64,000 nt of DNA from Planococcus donghaensis (GCF_001687665.2 NZ_CP016543.2:1860001-1924000); one strand, 5' to 3'. Positions 17,105 to 28,010 are shown, numbered from the stretch's first letter. A program made the numbers and translations. The notes: generated from the letters alone by a model not told the origin.

Positions 17105-17878
17105 CTAACGCGCGCCCATACCACCATCGATTCGATATTGGCTGCCTGTAATAAATTGCGAATCATCACTTGCTAAAAACAAAATCAGTTTTGCTACTTC
17201 AGACATTTCCCCGTATCTTCCTAGAGGAATACGAGAAGAAATGACTTTTCTGACTTCTGATGGATTTTCACGATTTATCCCTTCTTCATTTTTTCTCATC
17301 ATGGTTGAATCGAGTGGCGCAGGATGAATCGAATTCACTCTAACTGAGTGGTATCCTGCTTCTAAAGCTGCTGTCTTTGTCAAACCAACAACGGCATGTT
17401 TCGAAGCAGCATAAAGTGAATTTCCACTACTGCCCATCAACCCTGAAACAGAAGAGGTATTAATGATGCTGCCACTTTTTTGTTTAAACATAACAGGCAT
17501 CACTTTTTTCAACCCCAGAAAAACTCCTTTGACATTGATATTCAAAATCGCATCAAAATCTTCAACAGTTTGTTCGACTAAAGGAGCAACTTTCCCTAAA
17601 ATTCCCGCATTATTGACGAATACATCTATTCTTCCCCATCTACTCATGACTTTATCTACACAAGAAGCGACATCATTTTCAGAAGTAACATCTGCCACTA
17701 TTCCAAACACTTCACCAATATCGGTTAGTGAACTTTCACAACTGAAAAGAGCTTGCTGGTCGCGATCTACCAAAGCTACTTTCGCGCCTTCTTTTAAGAA
17801 AATCTCTGCAATAGCCTTCCCAAGATCTCCTGCCGCTCCAGTAATTACGGCTACTTTTCCTTTTAGTTTCAACGACAT
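17105..17878 (-). CDS. Short-chain dehydrogenase/reductase in glycan operon
   Basis: 257-residue classical SDR. NAD(P) motif TGAAGDLGKAIAE, NNAG (VNNAGILG), catalytic Ser in INTSSVSG and YAASK (YxxxK), ending DGGMG. The ATG at 17878 follows GGAGGAG; earlier in-frame codons run into the neighbouring GNAT gene. FabG-like SDRs in glycan loci usually reduce a nucleotide-sugar or sugar-precursor ketone, which I infer here from the WbqC, GNAT and GT2 neighbours. A fatty-acid or secondary-metabolite role is possible. Confidence 0.85.
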   Translation of the reverse strand: MSLKLKGKVAVITGAAGDLGKAIAEIFLKEGAKVALVDRDQQALFSCESSLTDIGEVFGIVADVTSENDVASCVDKVMSRWGRIDVFVNNAGILGKVAPLVEQTVEDFDAILNINVKGVFLGLKKVMPVMFKQKSGSIINTSSVSGLMGSSGNSLYAASKHAVVGLTKTAALEAGYHSVRVNSIHPAPLDSTMMRKNEEGINRENPSEVRKVISSRIPLGRYGEMSEVAKLILFLASDDSQFITGSQYRIDGGMGAR

Positions 17879-17913
17879 TTCTTCTCCTCCAAACAAACGA
17901 CTCTCAAAAGATT

Positions 17914-18480
17914 TTAACTCTCTGTCTTCCAGTATCCGAGTTCTTGGCATAATTGTTCATATTCCGTTTTTAAAATACTCACAATGATTTGGTCGTAATA
18001 TTGGTTATTACGAAATGCATAATCTCGTTTTCTGCCTTCTTCCACCCACCCGCATTTTTTCATAAATAAATTATACGAAGGAACATTGTGTTCTAGAATA
18101 TCTCCTTCTAAGCGGTGAAGTTGAAGTTCTTCAAATGCATATTTCATCGTAGTCATGACTGTATCGCGTCCATAACCGTGGCCTCTCATATTTTTTTTAC
18201 CAATTAAAATTCCATGATGTGCAGAACGATTTCGGTAATCGATATTTAAAATATTTGAGATGCCGATAAACCCATCTTCTTCTGTTTCAATTGCCAAGCG
18301 TAGATTTCGGTTATCAAATTCTAATCGATCAAACCACCGATTTTGTTGTTCAGAAGAAATCGGAATCGTCCAGCCTCCAAGTAAGGGTGCTATTGCTGGA
18401 TCGTTATAGTAACTTCTCAATTCTTCCATATCTGTTCTCTCTAGCGCACGAAGCGTTACTTTTTTCCCCTTTACATTCAT
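17914..18480 (-). CDS. GNAT family N-acetyltransferase (RimL/PseH-like)
   Basis: 188 residues with the RimJ/RimL-type acetyltransferase layout: N-terminal KVTLRALERTDMEELRSYY, acetyl-CoA binding segment KKNMRGHGYGRDTVMTTMKYAFEE (the Q/RxxGxG loop) and C-terminal NLFMKKCGWVEEGRKRDYAF. First gene of the leftward glycan operon; the next start is 36 bases downstream. PseH-like enzymes acetylate amino sugars, so sugar N-acetylation is the likely job in this setting, but ribosomal-protein acetylation cannot be excluded. Confidence 0.85.
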   Translation of the reverse strand: MNVKGKKVTLRALERTDMEELRSYYNDPAIAPLLGGWTIPISSEQQNRWFDRLEFDNRNLRLAIETEEDGFIGISNILNIDYRNRSAHHGILIGKKNMRGHGYGRDTVMTTMKYAFEELQLHRLEGDILEHNVPSYNLFMKKCGWVEEGRKRDYAFRNNQYYDQIIVSILKTEYEQLCQELGYWKTES

Positions 18481-18811
18481 ATTCTCATCACCCTTCTTTT
18501 ACTTATTATTTTAATGTGTATATTTAACGGTAAAACACTATTAGCATCAGCTCTGTTTAACTGAATACCACTAACTAGCGTCAACCAGGCCAGACAATTA
18601 AAAAGCCCCTATCAAAGCCTTTTGACCTATTAATAATAGTAATTTTCAGAACCAGCACTATAAACCTACATAAATTCCTATTATAAGTTCTATAATACCA
18701 TATTATCTGAAAATTAAGACATAAAATTTCAAATTTTTTTCTATTTAGCATCTTATATTCTTTTTACTGGAAATTAACTGAATCTAATAATACATATTTT
18801 TTACCTTTTAT
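18481..18811. other. Intergenic region, no gene seen
   Basis: About 330 AT-rich bases between the glycan operon start and the terminator of the next leftward gene. It should hold the glycan operon promoter; I recognise no motif with confidence. Confidence 0.5.
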
Positions 18812-18857
18812 AAAAAGACGTATAGAAGGCGCAATACACCCTTCTACACGTCTTTTA
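18812..18857 (-). terminator. Intrinsic terminator
   Basis: AAAAGACGT-A-TAGAAGG pairs with CCTTCTA-C-ACGTCTTTT around a short loop, 19 bases after the stop of the leftward SDR gene. Confidence 0.85.
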
Positions 18858-18875
18858 TATTTATACAGCAAAAAT

Positions 18876-19649
18876 TTACCTTCTAAATCCCCCTTCCGAA
18901 TGGATAATCTGACCTGTAATCCATTCCGCATCATCACTTACTAAAAACTTAATCGTTTTCGCAACATCTTTAGGTTCGCCTAGCCTACCGAAAGGAAAGC
19001 TCGGCTCCAATTCACGCTTGATTTCTTCAGTCATCCACCCTGTATCAGTTGGACCTGGGTTTATCGCATTGACCGTTATTCCGATCGGAGCAACTTCTGC
19101 AGCCAAAGTTATGGTTAATGCATCAATGGCCCCTTTAGTAGTGGCGTAGGCTAGTTCTCCTGGCATCGGCCCTTGAAACTGACCAGAAGTAATATTGACA
19201 ATTCTTCCGCCTGTTTTTTTCTTAAAGCGCTTGGCAAAACCACTACTGAGCAGCGTGGTAGCTCCAATGTTCACCATATAATGCTGAGTAAGTTCCTCTG
19301 CAGTCAAATTTTTATAGTTATTGTTAGTGGAATAAGCTGCATTGTTTATCAATATGTCCGGCTCTCCTACATCTTCTAACACTTTATCGAAAAGGGATTC
19401 TAAATGATGAAATTGAGTTAAATCTATTTCTTCACATGCTACTTTTACGCCTGTTTTCTTTAACTCTTCTTTTAAGCTCATTGGCTCGTTTAATTCCAGC
19501 CCCCAAGGCATCTGCTTATCATACTTTGTCCAGTAAGTGAAAAAGATATGACAACCGTTTTTTGCTAATTCTCGGCAAATCGCGGCTCCAATCCCTTGAA
19601 GTCGACTTACCCCTGTTACTATCGCGATTTTCCCTTCCAATTGGTTCAT
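18876..19649 (-). CDS. Short-chain dehydrogenase/reductase
   Basis: 257-residue SDR with TGVSRLQGIGAAICRELA (longer spacing than the classical TGxxxGxG), INNAAYSTNN, ITSGQFQGP and YATTK as active site, and an ending GQIIHSEGGFRR like FabG-type 3-oxoacyl reductases. The ATG at 19649 follows GAGGTGGAG; a GTG nine bases earlier is possible. It stands alone before a strong terminator, about 80 bases downstream of the SnoaL-like gene. Substrate unknown. Confidence 0.83.
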   Translation of the reverse strand: MNQLEGKIAIVTGVSRLQGIGAAICRELAKNGCHIFFTYWTKYDKQMPWGLELNEPMSLKEELKKTGVKVACEEIDLTQFHHLESLFDKVLEDVGEPDILINNAAYSTNNNYKNLTAEELTQHYMVNIGATTLLSSGFAKRFKKKTGGRIVNITSGQFQGPMPGELAYATTKGAIDALTITLAAEVAPIGITVNAINPGPTDTGWMTEEIKRELEPSFPFGRLGEPKDVAKTIKFLVSDDAEWITGQIIHSEGGFRR

Positions 19650-19728
19650 TAACTCCACCTCAGCACGAAATATTGTCGTCTGTAACGTGTAATCTGTTCA
19701 TCTACTTGCTAATGATTTGTCTCCACAA

Positions 19729-20112
19729 CTAATACATTGGATTTCCTGATTTCGAGGTTTGTGGAATTTTTTGAATGGCATCCCAGTGCTCTACAATTTT
19801 TCCCTGCTCATCAAAACGGAAAAAGTCCATAGTTACATACTCTTCTTCATCTGGCCAAACTTGATGGGTATGAAGGGACACTAAATCGTTTTCTGCAATC
19901 GCCCGAACAAAATCAATACTTTTGTCGGGAAATTCTTTATGCATTTTCTCAAAATATTTTATAAAGCCTTTTTTGCCATTTTCGACATCCGGATTGTGCT
20001 GAATGTATTCTTTCCCTACATATCTTTGAACAGCTTCAGCTGGCTTGCCCATATAAGCCATTTCATAAAATTCCTTCGCATTCTTTTTATTCGTTTTTAA
20101 ATCATATTTCAT
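19729..20112 (-). CDS. SnoaL-like (NTF2 fold) polyketide-cyclase family protein
   Basis: 127 residues with the NTF2-like fold seen in SnoaL-type proteins: AKEFYEMAYMGKPAEAVQRYVGKEYIQHNP near the N terminus, then FVRAIAENDLVSLHTHQVW and FFRFDEQGKIVEHWDAIQ. Many such proteins in bacilli have no proven function. ATG 20112 is chosen over 20118 because GGAGG is better spaced. The start lies two bases from the end of the deoxyribosyltransferase-like gene, so the two are probably co-transcribed. Confidence 0.8.
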   Translation of the reverse strand: MKYDLKTNKKNAKEFYEMAYMGKPAEAVQRYVGKEYIQHNPDVENGKKGFIKYFEKMHKEFPDKSIDFVRAIAENDLVSLHTHQVWPDEEEYVTMDFFRFDEQGKIVEHWDAIQKIPQTSKSGNPMY

Positions 20113-20114
20113 GA

Positions 20115-20543
20115 TCATACCTCCCTCCCTATTCCCACTTTCTCCTGAGTACTCATTTGGAATTTTGAGCAAACGGTTTCTAGTAAGTCGTCTAGCGTTC
20201 CGATTACTTTTTGAACTTCTGGCAACTGATAAAAAGTACTTGTTAATGCTAAATCATCAATGTCAGTATCCGGAGAATACAAAAAAATTTTCTTTTGAGC
20301 AGCAATTGCCATTCCTAATTCTATGTGACTTCCTTTTCCTCCTGGCAGCAAAACAATCACAATATCTGAATTCATCACAGCTTCTTTTTCTTTAATTCCG
20401 ATCTCTGTTAATGCTTCTAAAGTTGTCGGACGGTCATTTTTCGTCCAATCGTACGAATGCACATATCCCTTCATTGTTAATTGATGACTAACATACTCTA
20501 CTTGTTCTTTGTTTTTAAAACTTGATGCCACATAAAATCTCAA
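20115..20543 (-). CDS. Nucleoside 2-deoxyribosyltransferase-like protein
   Basis: 142 residues. RFYVASSFKNKEQVEYVSHQL opens a nucleoside deoxyribosyltransferase fold; SDIVIVLLPGGKGSHIELGMAIA is the family's nucleotide-binding/catalytic block with the conserved Glu in HIELG. It should cleave or exchange the base of a nucleoside or a modified nucleotide. TTG start at 20543 with GGGGGG upstream. It is followed after two bases by the SnoaL-like gene. Confidence 0.75.
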   Translation of the reverse strand: MRFYVASSFKNKEQVEYVSHQLTMKGYVHSYDWTKNDRPTTLEALTEIGIKEKEAVMNSDIVIVLLPGGKGSHIELGMAIAAQKKIFLYSPDTDIDDLALTSTFYQLPEVQKVIGTLDDLLETVCSKFQMSTQEKVGIGREV

Positions 20544-20581
20544 TTGTTTCCCCCCTTAACTTTTCACTCATAACAGTCTAT

Positions 20582-20612
20582 AAAAAGCCACCAATTTAAT
20601 TAGCGGCTTTTT
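20582..20612 (-). terminator. Intrinsic terminator
   Basis: AAAAAGCC...AATT and AATT...GGCTTTTT form a stem 40 bases after the stop of the leftward DinB gene. Confidence 0.75.
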
Positions 20613-20652
20613 GAGATGCAGAGAAAATAACAAGATTTTTCAATTGGTTTCG

Positions 20653-21147
20653 TTAAATATAACGCTCTAGCTCTTTTTGTTGACGCAGGTGATGTCGAGA
20701 ATGCATTTCAACTAGTTCAACCCATTCCTTTGCATTTAACCAGCCAAATCCTCCATGTTCAATCTTGTAATTTGGATTTACTAAATCTATATCCACTTCC
20801 CACTGTTCTAGTCTTTCAATCACTTTGTCGATTCTATTAGCGAGCACTTCTTTATTATCCGTATTGTTAGGAGGGGTATTCATTTCATCCGGAAGTCTGA
20901 TTTTGACAGGCGGAAATCCTCCATCTTTCATTAACTGCTTACCCATTTGAGTTTTTCCTAAAGGCTGTTCTTTTGTTAACCTAGCACAAGCTTCTGCATT
21001 GTCGAGATACTCATGTGCTACTAAAATAATATGGTCATACATTTGCCCAATCGACCAAACGCCTGGTTCGTGAATATGTGTTAGTTGCTCTGGAGAATAG
21101 TTGCTAAGATCGTTTCTGAATGCTGAAAGTATTTCTTTGCCACTCAT
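20653..21147 (-). CDS. DinB family protein (metal-dependent hydrolase fold)
   Basis: 164-residue four-helix DinB/YfiT-type protein. Possible metal ligands are the His in GQMYDHIILVAHEYL and those in VEMHSRHHLRQQKEL near the C terminus. ATG 21147 is chosen because it follows GAGAGGAG and matches the family start; the open frame extends upstream without resemblance. DinB proteins include thiol-S-transferases such as bacillithiol S-transferase BstA, so a thiol role is possible but not shown. Monocistronic with its own terminator. Confidence 0.82.
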   Translation of the reverse strand: MSGKEILSAFRNDLSNYSPEQLTHIHEPGVWSIGQMYDHIILVAHEYLDNAEACARLTKEQPLGKTQMGKQLMKDGGFPPVKIRLPDEMNTPPNNTDNKEVLANRIDKVIERLEQWEVDIDLVNPNYKIEHGGFGWLNAKEWVELVEMHSRHHLRQQKELERYI

Positions 21148-21327
21148 ACAATTTCTCCTCTCGATTAAATTGATTAACTTATCGTTCTCAAGAACTGCAT
21201 TAACTGCCAAATCAATATATTCTAGAATTTGGTCAAATGTGTAAACTTCCAACTCTTCTTTCAAATCTTCAGCAGAGTAACAAAAGTCTAAAAGCGTTTC
21301 TTCCCTAAATTTATGAAGATTTTCAGA

Positions 21328-22398
21328 TTACACGAGCACCTTGATTTGAGAAGTTGCTAATTCTTTTAATTCTTTACTTAGCGTTACAAGTCTTTTTTTA
21401 ATTTGTTCCTTATTGCCATACCGAATTTCAGTTTCTTTAGCTATGTCTTCTGACAGCAAGCGAAAATGACTATGTGCCGTTTCGAGCAATTGAAGCAACT
21501 GCTCTCCTCTAACTTCACCGACTATTTGCTGGTTTCCTGCACTATATCCTTCTATAAATCCTTTAGCGATCATTCTTAAATTTTCTATGCAATCTTGAAA
21601 ATGATGTTTTTTATACCTTTCTGTATCGGCTAACGTGACAAAGTACGTTTCATATAAGTTCATAAAATTCCCTGCCATTCCTCTGGCATAATAAATGCTT
21701 GGATAAGGATCAATTAAACATACATTTTCACCATTGCATAAAATATTTTCCGGCGATACATCTTGATTTCCTAAGAGTGGTTTGGTGAATGCCTTTTTTC
21801 TCAAGTTTGCAGCTAATTGAAGTGCTTTTTTCACTAGGATGTCATCATAGTCTAGAAACGCTTCGCAAAGAGCTTGATAATCCGCTAGATGCTCTTCGCT
21901 TTCTTCATATATGAACTTCCTAACATCACCGTTAAAAGTACCATGCAACCCTTTTTCTTCAGACCAAGCTAAATAACCAAACCCAGTCAACCCATGAGGA
22001 ATCTCTTCCGTCGCCTTGTGAATTGCACCTGTTTGCAAACCTATTTTATAAGCTTTTTCTAGCGTTATCGTGTGCAAATCAATTTGACTACCAGCATAAG
22101 TTTCTATCGTATAAGTCAATTCAGGGGTGACATAGTAGTCAAAGAATAACGGTGCCGCTCCTTCTTGTGCTTTGTTTACAGTCTGATAGTAAAGTTTAGT
22201 TCCAGCATACTCTGCTTTTAATGCAACTTCATCAAATGCAACTTGCTTTCCGTACGCTATCGTCTTCGGTATTCTTAAAACTAATTGTTGTTCGCCTCGA
22301 TTTACTTGCCAAGCGCAATGCCATGCACCTTCACCGAGAAATCCCACTAACACAAGACCTGCATGCTCCAGCGCTGCTTCCAATCTCATTTCCCTCAC
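21328..22398 (-). CDS. Aminoglycoside phosphotransferase-like kinase family protein
   Basis: 356 residues with a protein-kinase-like fold. The catalytic loop reads LLGNQDVSPENILC (the usual HxD is NQD) and the metal site is CLIDPYPS. The N-terminal lobe has GFLGEGAWHCAWQV and LVLRIPK (ATP lysine). A small-molecule kinase such as an antibiotic or sugar kinase is likely; the His-to-Asn change is unusual. Start: GTG 22398 with GAGGGAG upstream, or ATG 22389. It lies 22 bases after a nucleotidyltransferase-like gene, and a second kinase-like gene lies upstream of that. Confidence 0.72.
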   Translation of the reverse strand: MREMRLEAALEHAGLVLVGFLGEGAWHCAWQVNRGEQQLVLRIPKTIAYGKQVAFDEVALKAEYAGTKLYYQTVNKAQEGAAPLFFDYYVTPELTYTIETYAGSQIDLHTITLEKAYKIGLQTGAIHKATEEIPHGLTGFGYLAWSEEKGLHGTFNGDVRKFIYEESEEHLADYQALCEAFLDYDDILVKKALQLAANLRKKAFTKPLLGNQDVSPENILCNGENVCLIDPYPSIYYARGMAGNFMNLYETYFVTLADTERYKKHHFQDCIENLRMIAKGFIEGYSAGNQQIVGEVRGEQLLQLLETAHSHFRLLSEDIAKETEIRYGNKEQIKKRLVTLSKELKELATSQIKVLV

Positions 22399-22420
22399 TA
22401 TGCTCCCTCTTTCTACTTAG

Positions 22421-23140
22421 TTATTCTTTACCATTTGAAAAACCTTCGAACAAACGCCCACCGTAAGGTTCTAGTACCCTATCCACAAGATGAACAACTT
22501 TTAATTTCTCACTCGTTTTATAGTATTCATCAAAAGCGATAACAAAGTCTCGAGTAAATTCGGCATCATAAGCTTTTAATGACCGGACAACCCATTTTGA
22601 ATTGCCGACCCATTGTTTGTTAACTCTTAAAACAAATTCACTTACAAGCTCGGCCAAAGTAGCCGCAATAAAGATCCCCTCTGCCCGATTGTTGCAACCG
22701 ATAAAGTCATCAAGAGAATCTGTTAAAAAATAACGTTTTTGCACAACTGTTTCGGCTGACCATTCTTTTGGTCCTGTTTCAAGTAGTCTTCTTGCTTCTT
22801 CTTTTATCGCTGTAATCATCCCATTGTCTTTTAAAATTGTACCTTCGACTACCATTTGTGGCATGGATGGCCTGGCTCTTTCATAATCACTCAAAAAATA
22901 AGATTTATATGATGATTGGTTATGAACAAATACTTCAATCTGCCAGCCGTACACTAAAAATGATTCGCGATAGGAAGAAGAAAACTTTTGATCAAATACT
23001 ACAAGATCTAAATCGGATGTTTCAGTACTTTCGCCTCGAACCACACTTCCCGCTAACAATGCTCCTTGGCACTGAGGAAAATACTTATTTATGAATAATT
23101 CAGCTGCTTTTACAGGTTCAAGTTTTTTATCATCTTCCAT
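22421..23140 (-). CDS. Nucleotidyltransferase domain protein
   Basis: 239 residues. N-terminal nucleotidyltransferase fold with ALLAGSVVRGESTETSDLDLVVF: GS followed by DLD, the metal-binding pair of the Pol-beta/MNT superfamily. A helical C-terminal part (about 120-235) resembles KNTase-type C-terminal domains. It could adenylylate an antibiotic or small molecule. It sits between two kinase-like genes in the same direction; this arrangement resembles resistance or small-molecule modification clusters, but no substrate can be named. Confidence 0.78.
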   Translation of the reverse strand: MEDDKKLEPVKAAELFINKYFPQCQGALLAGSVVRGESTETSDLDLVVFDQKFSSSYRESFLVYGWQIEVFVHNQSSYKSYFLSDYERARPSMPQMVVEGTILKDNGMITAIKEEARRLLETGPKEWSAETVVQKRYFLTDSLDDFIGCNNRAEGIFIAATLAELVSEFVLRVNKQWVGNSKWVVRSLKAYDAEFTRDFVIAFDEYYKTSEKLKVVHLVDRVLEPYGGRLFEGFSNGKE

Positions 23141-23187
23141 TGCTCAAACCACCCTTTTGTTAGTTGTTCTGACCAAATCAATACATT

Positions 23188-24050
23188 TTATCCATTAACT
23201 ATTTTCTTTAAAATAACTAAGTTTTCTTCTAGAAAAGCAGCGTTTTTTTCAAGGCCTCGACGTCTGCACCAACCGATGCTGTTAAAGGCATCTAAAAATT
23301 GATAAAACAGCAGGACCTTTTTCAAGTCCAACAATGGTTTAATCGTGCGGTATCCATCTTGGTACGCTTGATAAAAACTGTCGTTAACACTTAAAAAATC
23401 CCGATACAATTTCGTGAAGTCAATATCTATTGAACCAAATCGCACACTTTCAAAGTCAATCACTCCTGAAACCTTTTTACCATCTACTATGATGTTGGCA
23501 GGACGAAAATCCATGTGGATAAAGCTAGGACCGACTGGAGCAGGTAATTGTTGTTTTAATTCACTAAATTTATTCATACTTTTTTCATACAACTCAGTTT
23601 CAATAATTTCTTTTACATCTACTGCAAAATCAAGAAACTTAGATTCAATAAAATTGAGCCAATTAGAAAACTCATTTTCAATACTTGTTGTTTCTTGGCC
23701 AACCGGTGGGCACACCGCATGCATTTGGGCATGCAAAATCCCCACTTGAAACGCCACTTCTGACGAAACATCTGTAGTTAAAGGCTTTCCTTTTAGTTCA
23801 GACAACAAAAAAGCACCTGGACATTCGCTATCACCAGACCAGTAATCTAACATTTGAGGTACCGGTACTTTTCCTGCCAACAATTTATAAGCATCCAATT
23901 CTCGTTGATACTTCAATTTCGTGTAAGGAATTTTCACATACACATGTTCACTTGTAACGCGCATTTGTATACGGTTGAACTAAAAGAATCTTCTACTTTG
24001 TGCATTGCGGCTGGTTGCACTGCAAATTTCTCTAGCACTTTTTTTATCAC
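23188..24050 (-). pseudogene. Phosphotransferase (APH family), frameshifted near codon 30
   Basis: From ATG 23964 the frame gives 258 residues of an aminoglycoside-phosphotransferase-type enzyme, with FIHMDFRPANIIVDG (catalytic loop) and VSGVIDFESV. The N-terminal lobe is incomplete in that frame. Upstream, a GTG at 24050 with AGGAGAG six bases before it opens a second frame whose product ends ...HKVEDSFSSTVYK just where the main frame continues RVTSEHVYVKIPY. One missing base near 23963 would rejoin them as a normal protein. I read this as a recent frameshift or a sequence error. Confidence 0.72.
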
Positions 24051-24236
24051 GGTGTTCTCTCCTTGTTTCTCATATGTATGATCTATCTATAAAGCGAATA
24101 TTCTACTAATTCAATATTAACATTAATTCCCACTTGATTATATACACCTTTATCTAAATTCAACTATACTCATTGAATGAATATTTTAATTTAGATATAG
24201 TAATATATGTAAATATTTCATTAATGGAGGATGAAA

Positions 24237-25019
24237 ATGGATACAGTCAATCAAAACAGTAACGCATGGGACAAAAAAGTTGAAGAAGGTTCGAGGTATA
24301 CTCAACCCGTAACTAGCGAAAAAATCCAAAAAAGTAAAACTGGGCATTGGGAGATTACAGTCACTACAGAAAAATCAGTACCGAGAAATTGGTTTCCTAA
24401 ATCATTAAGAGGGTTGAACATCCTTTGTTTAGCCTCAGGTGGTGGACAACAAGGTCCCATTTTAGCTGCCGCTGGAGCAAACGTGACAGTTACTGATATT
24501 TCCAAGAAACAATTGGAACAAGATGAAGTAGTAGCGAAGCGCGATGGGTTAAACTTAAAAACCATTCACGGAGATATGTCAGATCTTAGCGCATTTGAAG
24601 ATGAATCTTTTGATATTGTCGTTAACCCTGTTTCCAACCTATTTGTTAAAGATGTTCAATGTGTTTGGAATGAAGTTGCAAGAGTGTTAAAAAATAATGG
24701 CACTTTAATTGCAGGATTTACCAATCCTCTTCTATGGATCTTTGATGATACTCAAGAAAGAAAAGGGATTCTTGATGTACAACACTCTATTCCTTCATCC
24801 ACACTAGATTTTTTACCTGATTCAGAAGTGCAAGATTACATAAATTCAAATCAAACTATTGAATATGCACATACTTTAGAAGAACAAATCCAAGGCCAAA
24901 TAAAAGCCGGATTCGTTATTTCAGGTTTTTACGAGGATGATTTTGGAGGAACTAGAATATTAGACAATCATATTAAAACTTTTATAGCGACGAGAGCTAT
25001 TAAGTTGAAAATGGATTAA
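24237..25019 (+). CDS. Class I SAM-dependent methyltransferase
   Basis: 260 residues. Motif I is LNILCLASGGGQQGPILAAAG, followed by VTVTDISKKQLEQ (acidic motif II), IHGDMSDLSAFEDESFDIVV and LIAGFTNPLLW. It should methylate a small molecule; the acceptor cannot be told. ATG 24237 is six bases after GGAGG; the ATG at 24231 abuts the site and is less likely. Divergent from the frameshifted kinase gene and closed by its own terminator, so probably monocistronic. Confidence 0.85.
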   Translation: MDTVNQNSNAWDKKVEEGSRYTQPVTSEKIQKSKTGHWEITVTTEKSVPRNWFPKSLRGLNILCLASGGGQQGPILAAAGANVTVTDISKKQLEQDEVVAKRDGLNLKTIHGDMSDLSAFEDESFDIVVNPVSNLFVKDVQCVWNEVARVLKNNGTLIAGFTNPLLWIFDDTQERKGILDVQHSIPSSTLDFLPDSEVQDYINSNQTIEYAHTLEEQIQGQIKAGFVISGFYEDDFGGTRILDNHIKTFIATRAIKLKMD

Positions 25020-25055
25020 AATTTAGCCGTAAACTATTTTATTCGAGTAAATTGC

Positions 25056-25085
25056 AAGGACTTCTTCTTTTGAGGAGGTTCTTTT
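25056..25085 (+). terminator. Intrinsic terminator
   Basis: A 12-bp stem (AAGGACTTCTTC with GAGGAGGTTCTT, including G-U pairs) with a TTTT loop and T run, 36 bases after the methyltransferase stop. Confidence 0.7.
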
Positions 25086-27097
<2,012 letters not shown>

Positions 27098-27140
27098 TCT
27101 TTAACTAATTAGCGATTTGTATTTCTCAATTGCTGTACTT

Positions 27141-27175
27141 CAAAACCCCAGTGAATCCATTTCACTGGGGTTTTG
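27141..27175 (+). terminator. Intrinsic terminator
   Basis: AAAACCCCAGTGAA pairs with TTCACTGGGGTTTT, 44 bases after the protease stop. Confidence 0.92.
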
Positions 27176-27213
27176 TATTGAATGTCTTAGTAGTTCTCTA
27201 ATTTTACAGTTTA

Positions 27214-27275
27214 TTGACAGTCATTATTTGGCTATGCTACCATTTTAGTTAACTTATTTTATCAATAGGTTAACT
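27214..27275 (+). promoter_or_regulatory. Promoter with BirA-type operator for bioY
   Basis: TTGACA at 27214-27219 and TACCAT at 27238-27243 are a plausible -35/-10 pair (18-base spacing). Directly downstream, AGTTAAC (27247-27253) and GTTAACT (27269-27275) form a perfect 7-bp inverted repeat with a 15-base spacer, the arrangement of BirA operators (biotin repressor) in Firmicutes. The site lies 18 bases before the bioY start, so biotin should repress the gene. Confidence 0.8.
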
Positions 27276-27293
27276 CAATTGAAGGGGTGTATT

Positions 27294-27845
27294 ATGACAA
27301 CAGCAAATGTAAAACTAAAAATGATGATTGTTACCTCATTGTTCGCAGCAATCATTGGCATTTTCGCACAAATCACTATCCCGCTTCCACTTGTACCTAT
27401 TACAGGACAAACTCTTGCCATTGGCCTGGCTGCTACAATTTTAGGTGCTAAATATGGAACGCTGTCTGTTTTGGTTTATTTAGGACTAGGTGCAATTGGT
27501 ATACCCGTATTCGCCCAAATGTCCGGAGGTCTTGGTAGCTTATTTGGACCAACTGGTGGCTATTTAATCGGATTTCTACCAGCCGCTTTTATTATTGGCT
27601 ATTACCTCGAAAAAACTAGCTATACGTTTATGAACGCATTAATTGCAAATGTAATTGGCATGTTTATTACCTTAACATTCGGGACGATTTGGTTAATGAT
27701 TTTCGCAAACCTTTCATGGACCGGCGCATTTATGGGAGGATTTTTCCCATTCATTTTAGTAGGACTTATAAAAGCCGCACTTGCTGCATGGATAGGTATT
27801 TTAGTTAGACTACGTTTAGAATCCGCGAAGCTACTTTATGTTTAA
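27294..27845 (+). CDS. bioY: Biotin transporter BioY
   Basis: 183-residue membrane S-component of an ECF-type biotin importer. About six hydrophobic helices; conserved blocks are AQITIPLPLVPITGQTLAIGLAA, LGAKYGTLSVLVYLGLGAIGIPVFA and GPTGGYLIGFLPAAF. The ATG at 27294 follows GAAGGGG. The BirA-type operator upstream supports the assignment and biotin control. No EcfA/EcfT genes are adjacent, as is normal for solitary BioY proteins that share a common energising module. Confidence 0.93.
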   Translation: MTTANVKLKMMIVTSLFAAIIGIFAQITIPLPLVPITGQTLAIGLAATILGAKYGTLSVLVYLGLGAIGIPVFAQMSGGLGSLFGPTGGYLIGFLPAAFIIGYYLEKTSYTFMNALIANVIGMFITLTFGTIWLMIFANLSWTGAFMGGFFPFILVGLIKAALAAWIGILVRLRLESAKLLYV

Positions 27846-27968
27846 GCTTGTTATTTATATTTGAACTGTTTTTAACTAAGTTTTTCTTTAATTTCTTTTT
27901 TGATCTCAAATGATCACTTTAGTTTTTACTTTGAAACTAAAAATAGATAATGAAATATTTTTACACAC

Positions 27969-28010
27969 AAAAATAGGAAGCTTCCAAAATAACTGGAGCT
28001 TCCTATTTTT
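27969..28010. terminator. Bidirectional terminator
   Basis: AAAAATAGGAAGCTTCC pairs with GGAGCTTCCTATTTTT between convergent bioY and the leftward VOC pseudogene. Confidence 0.88.
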
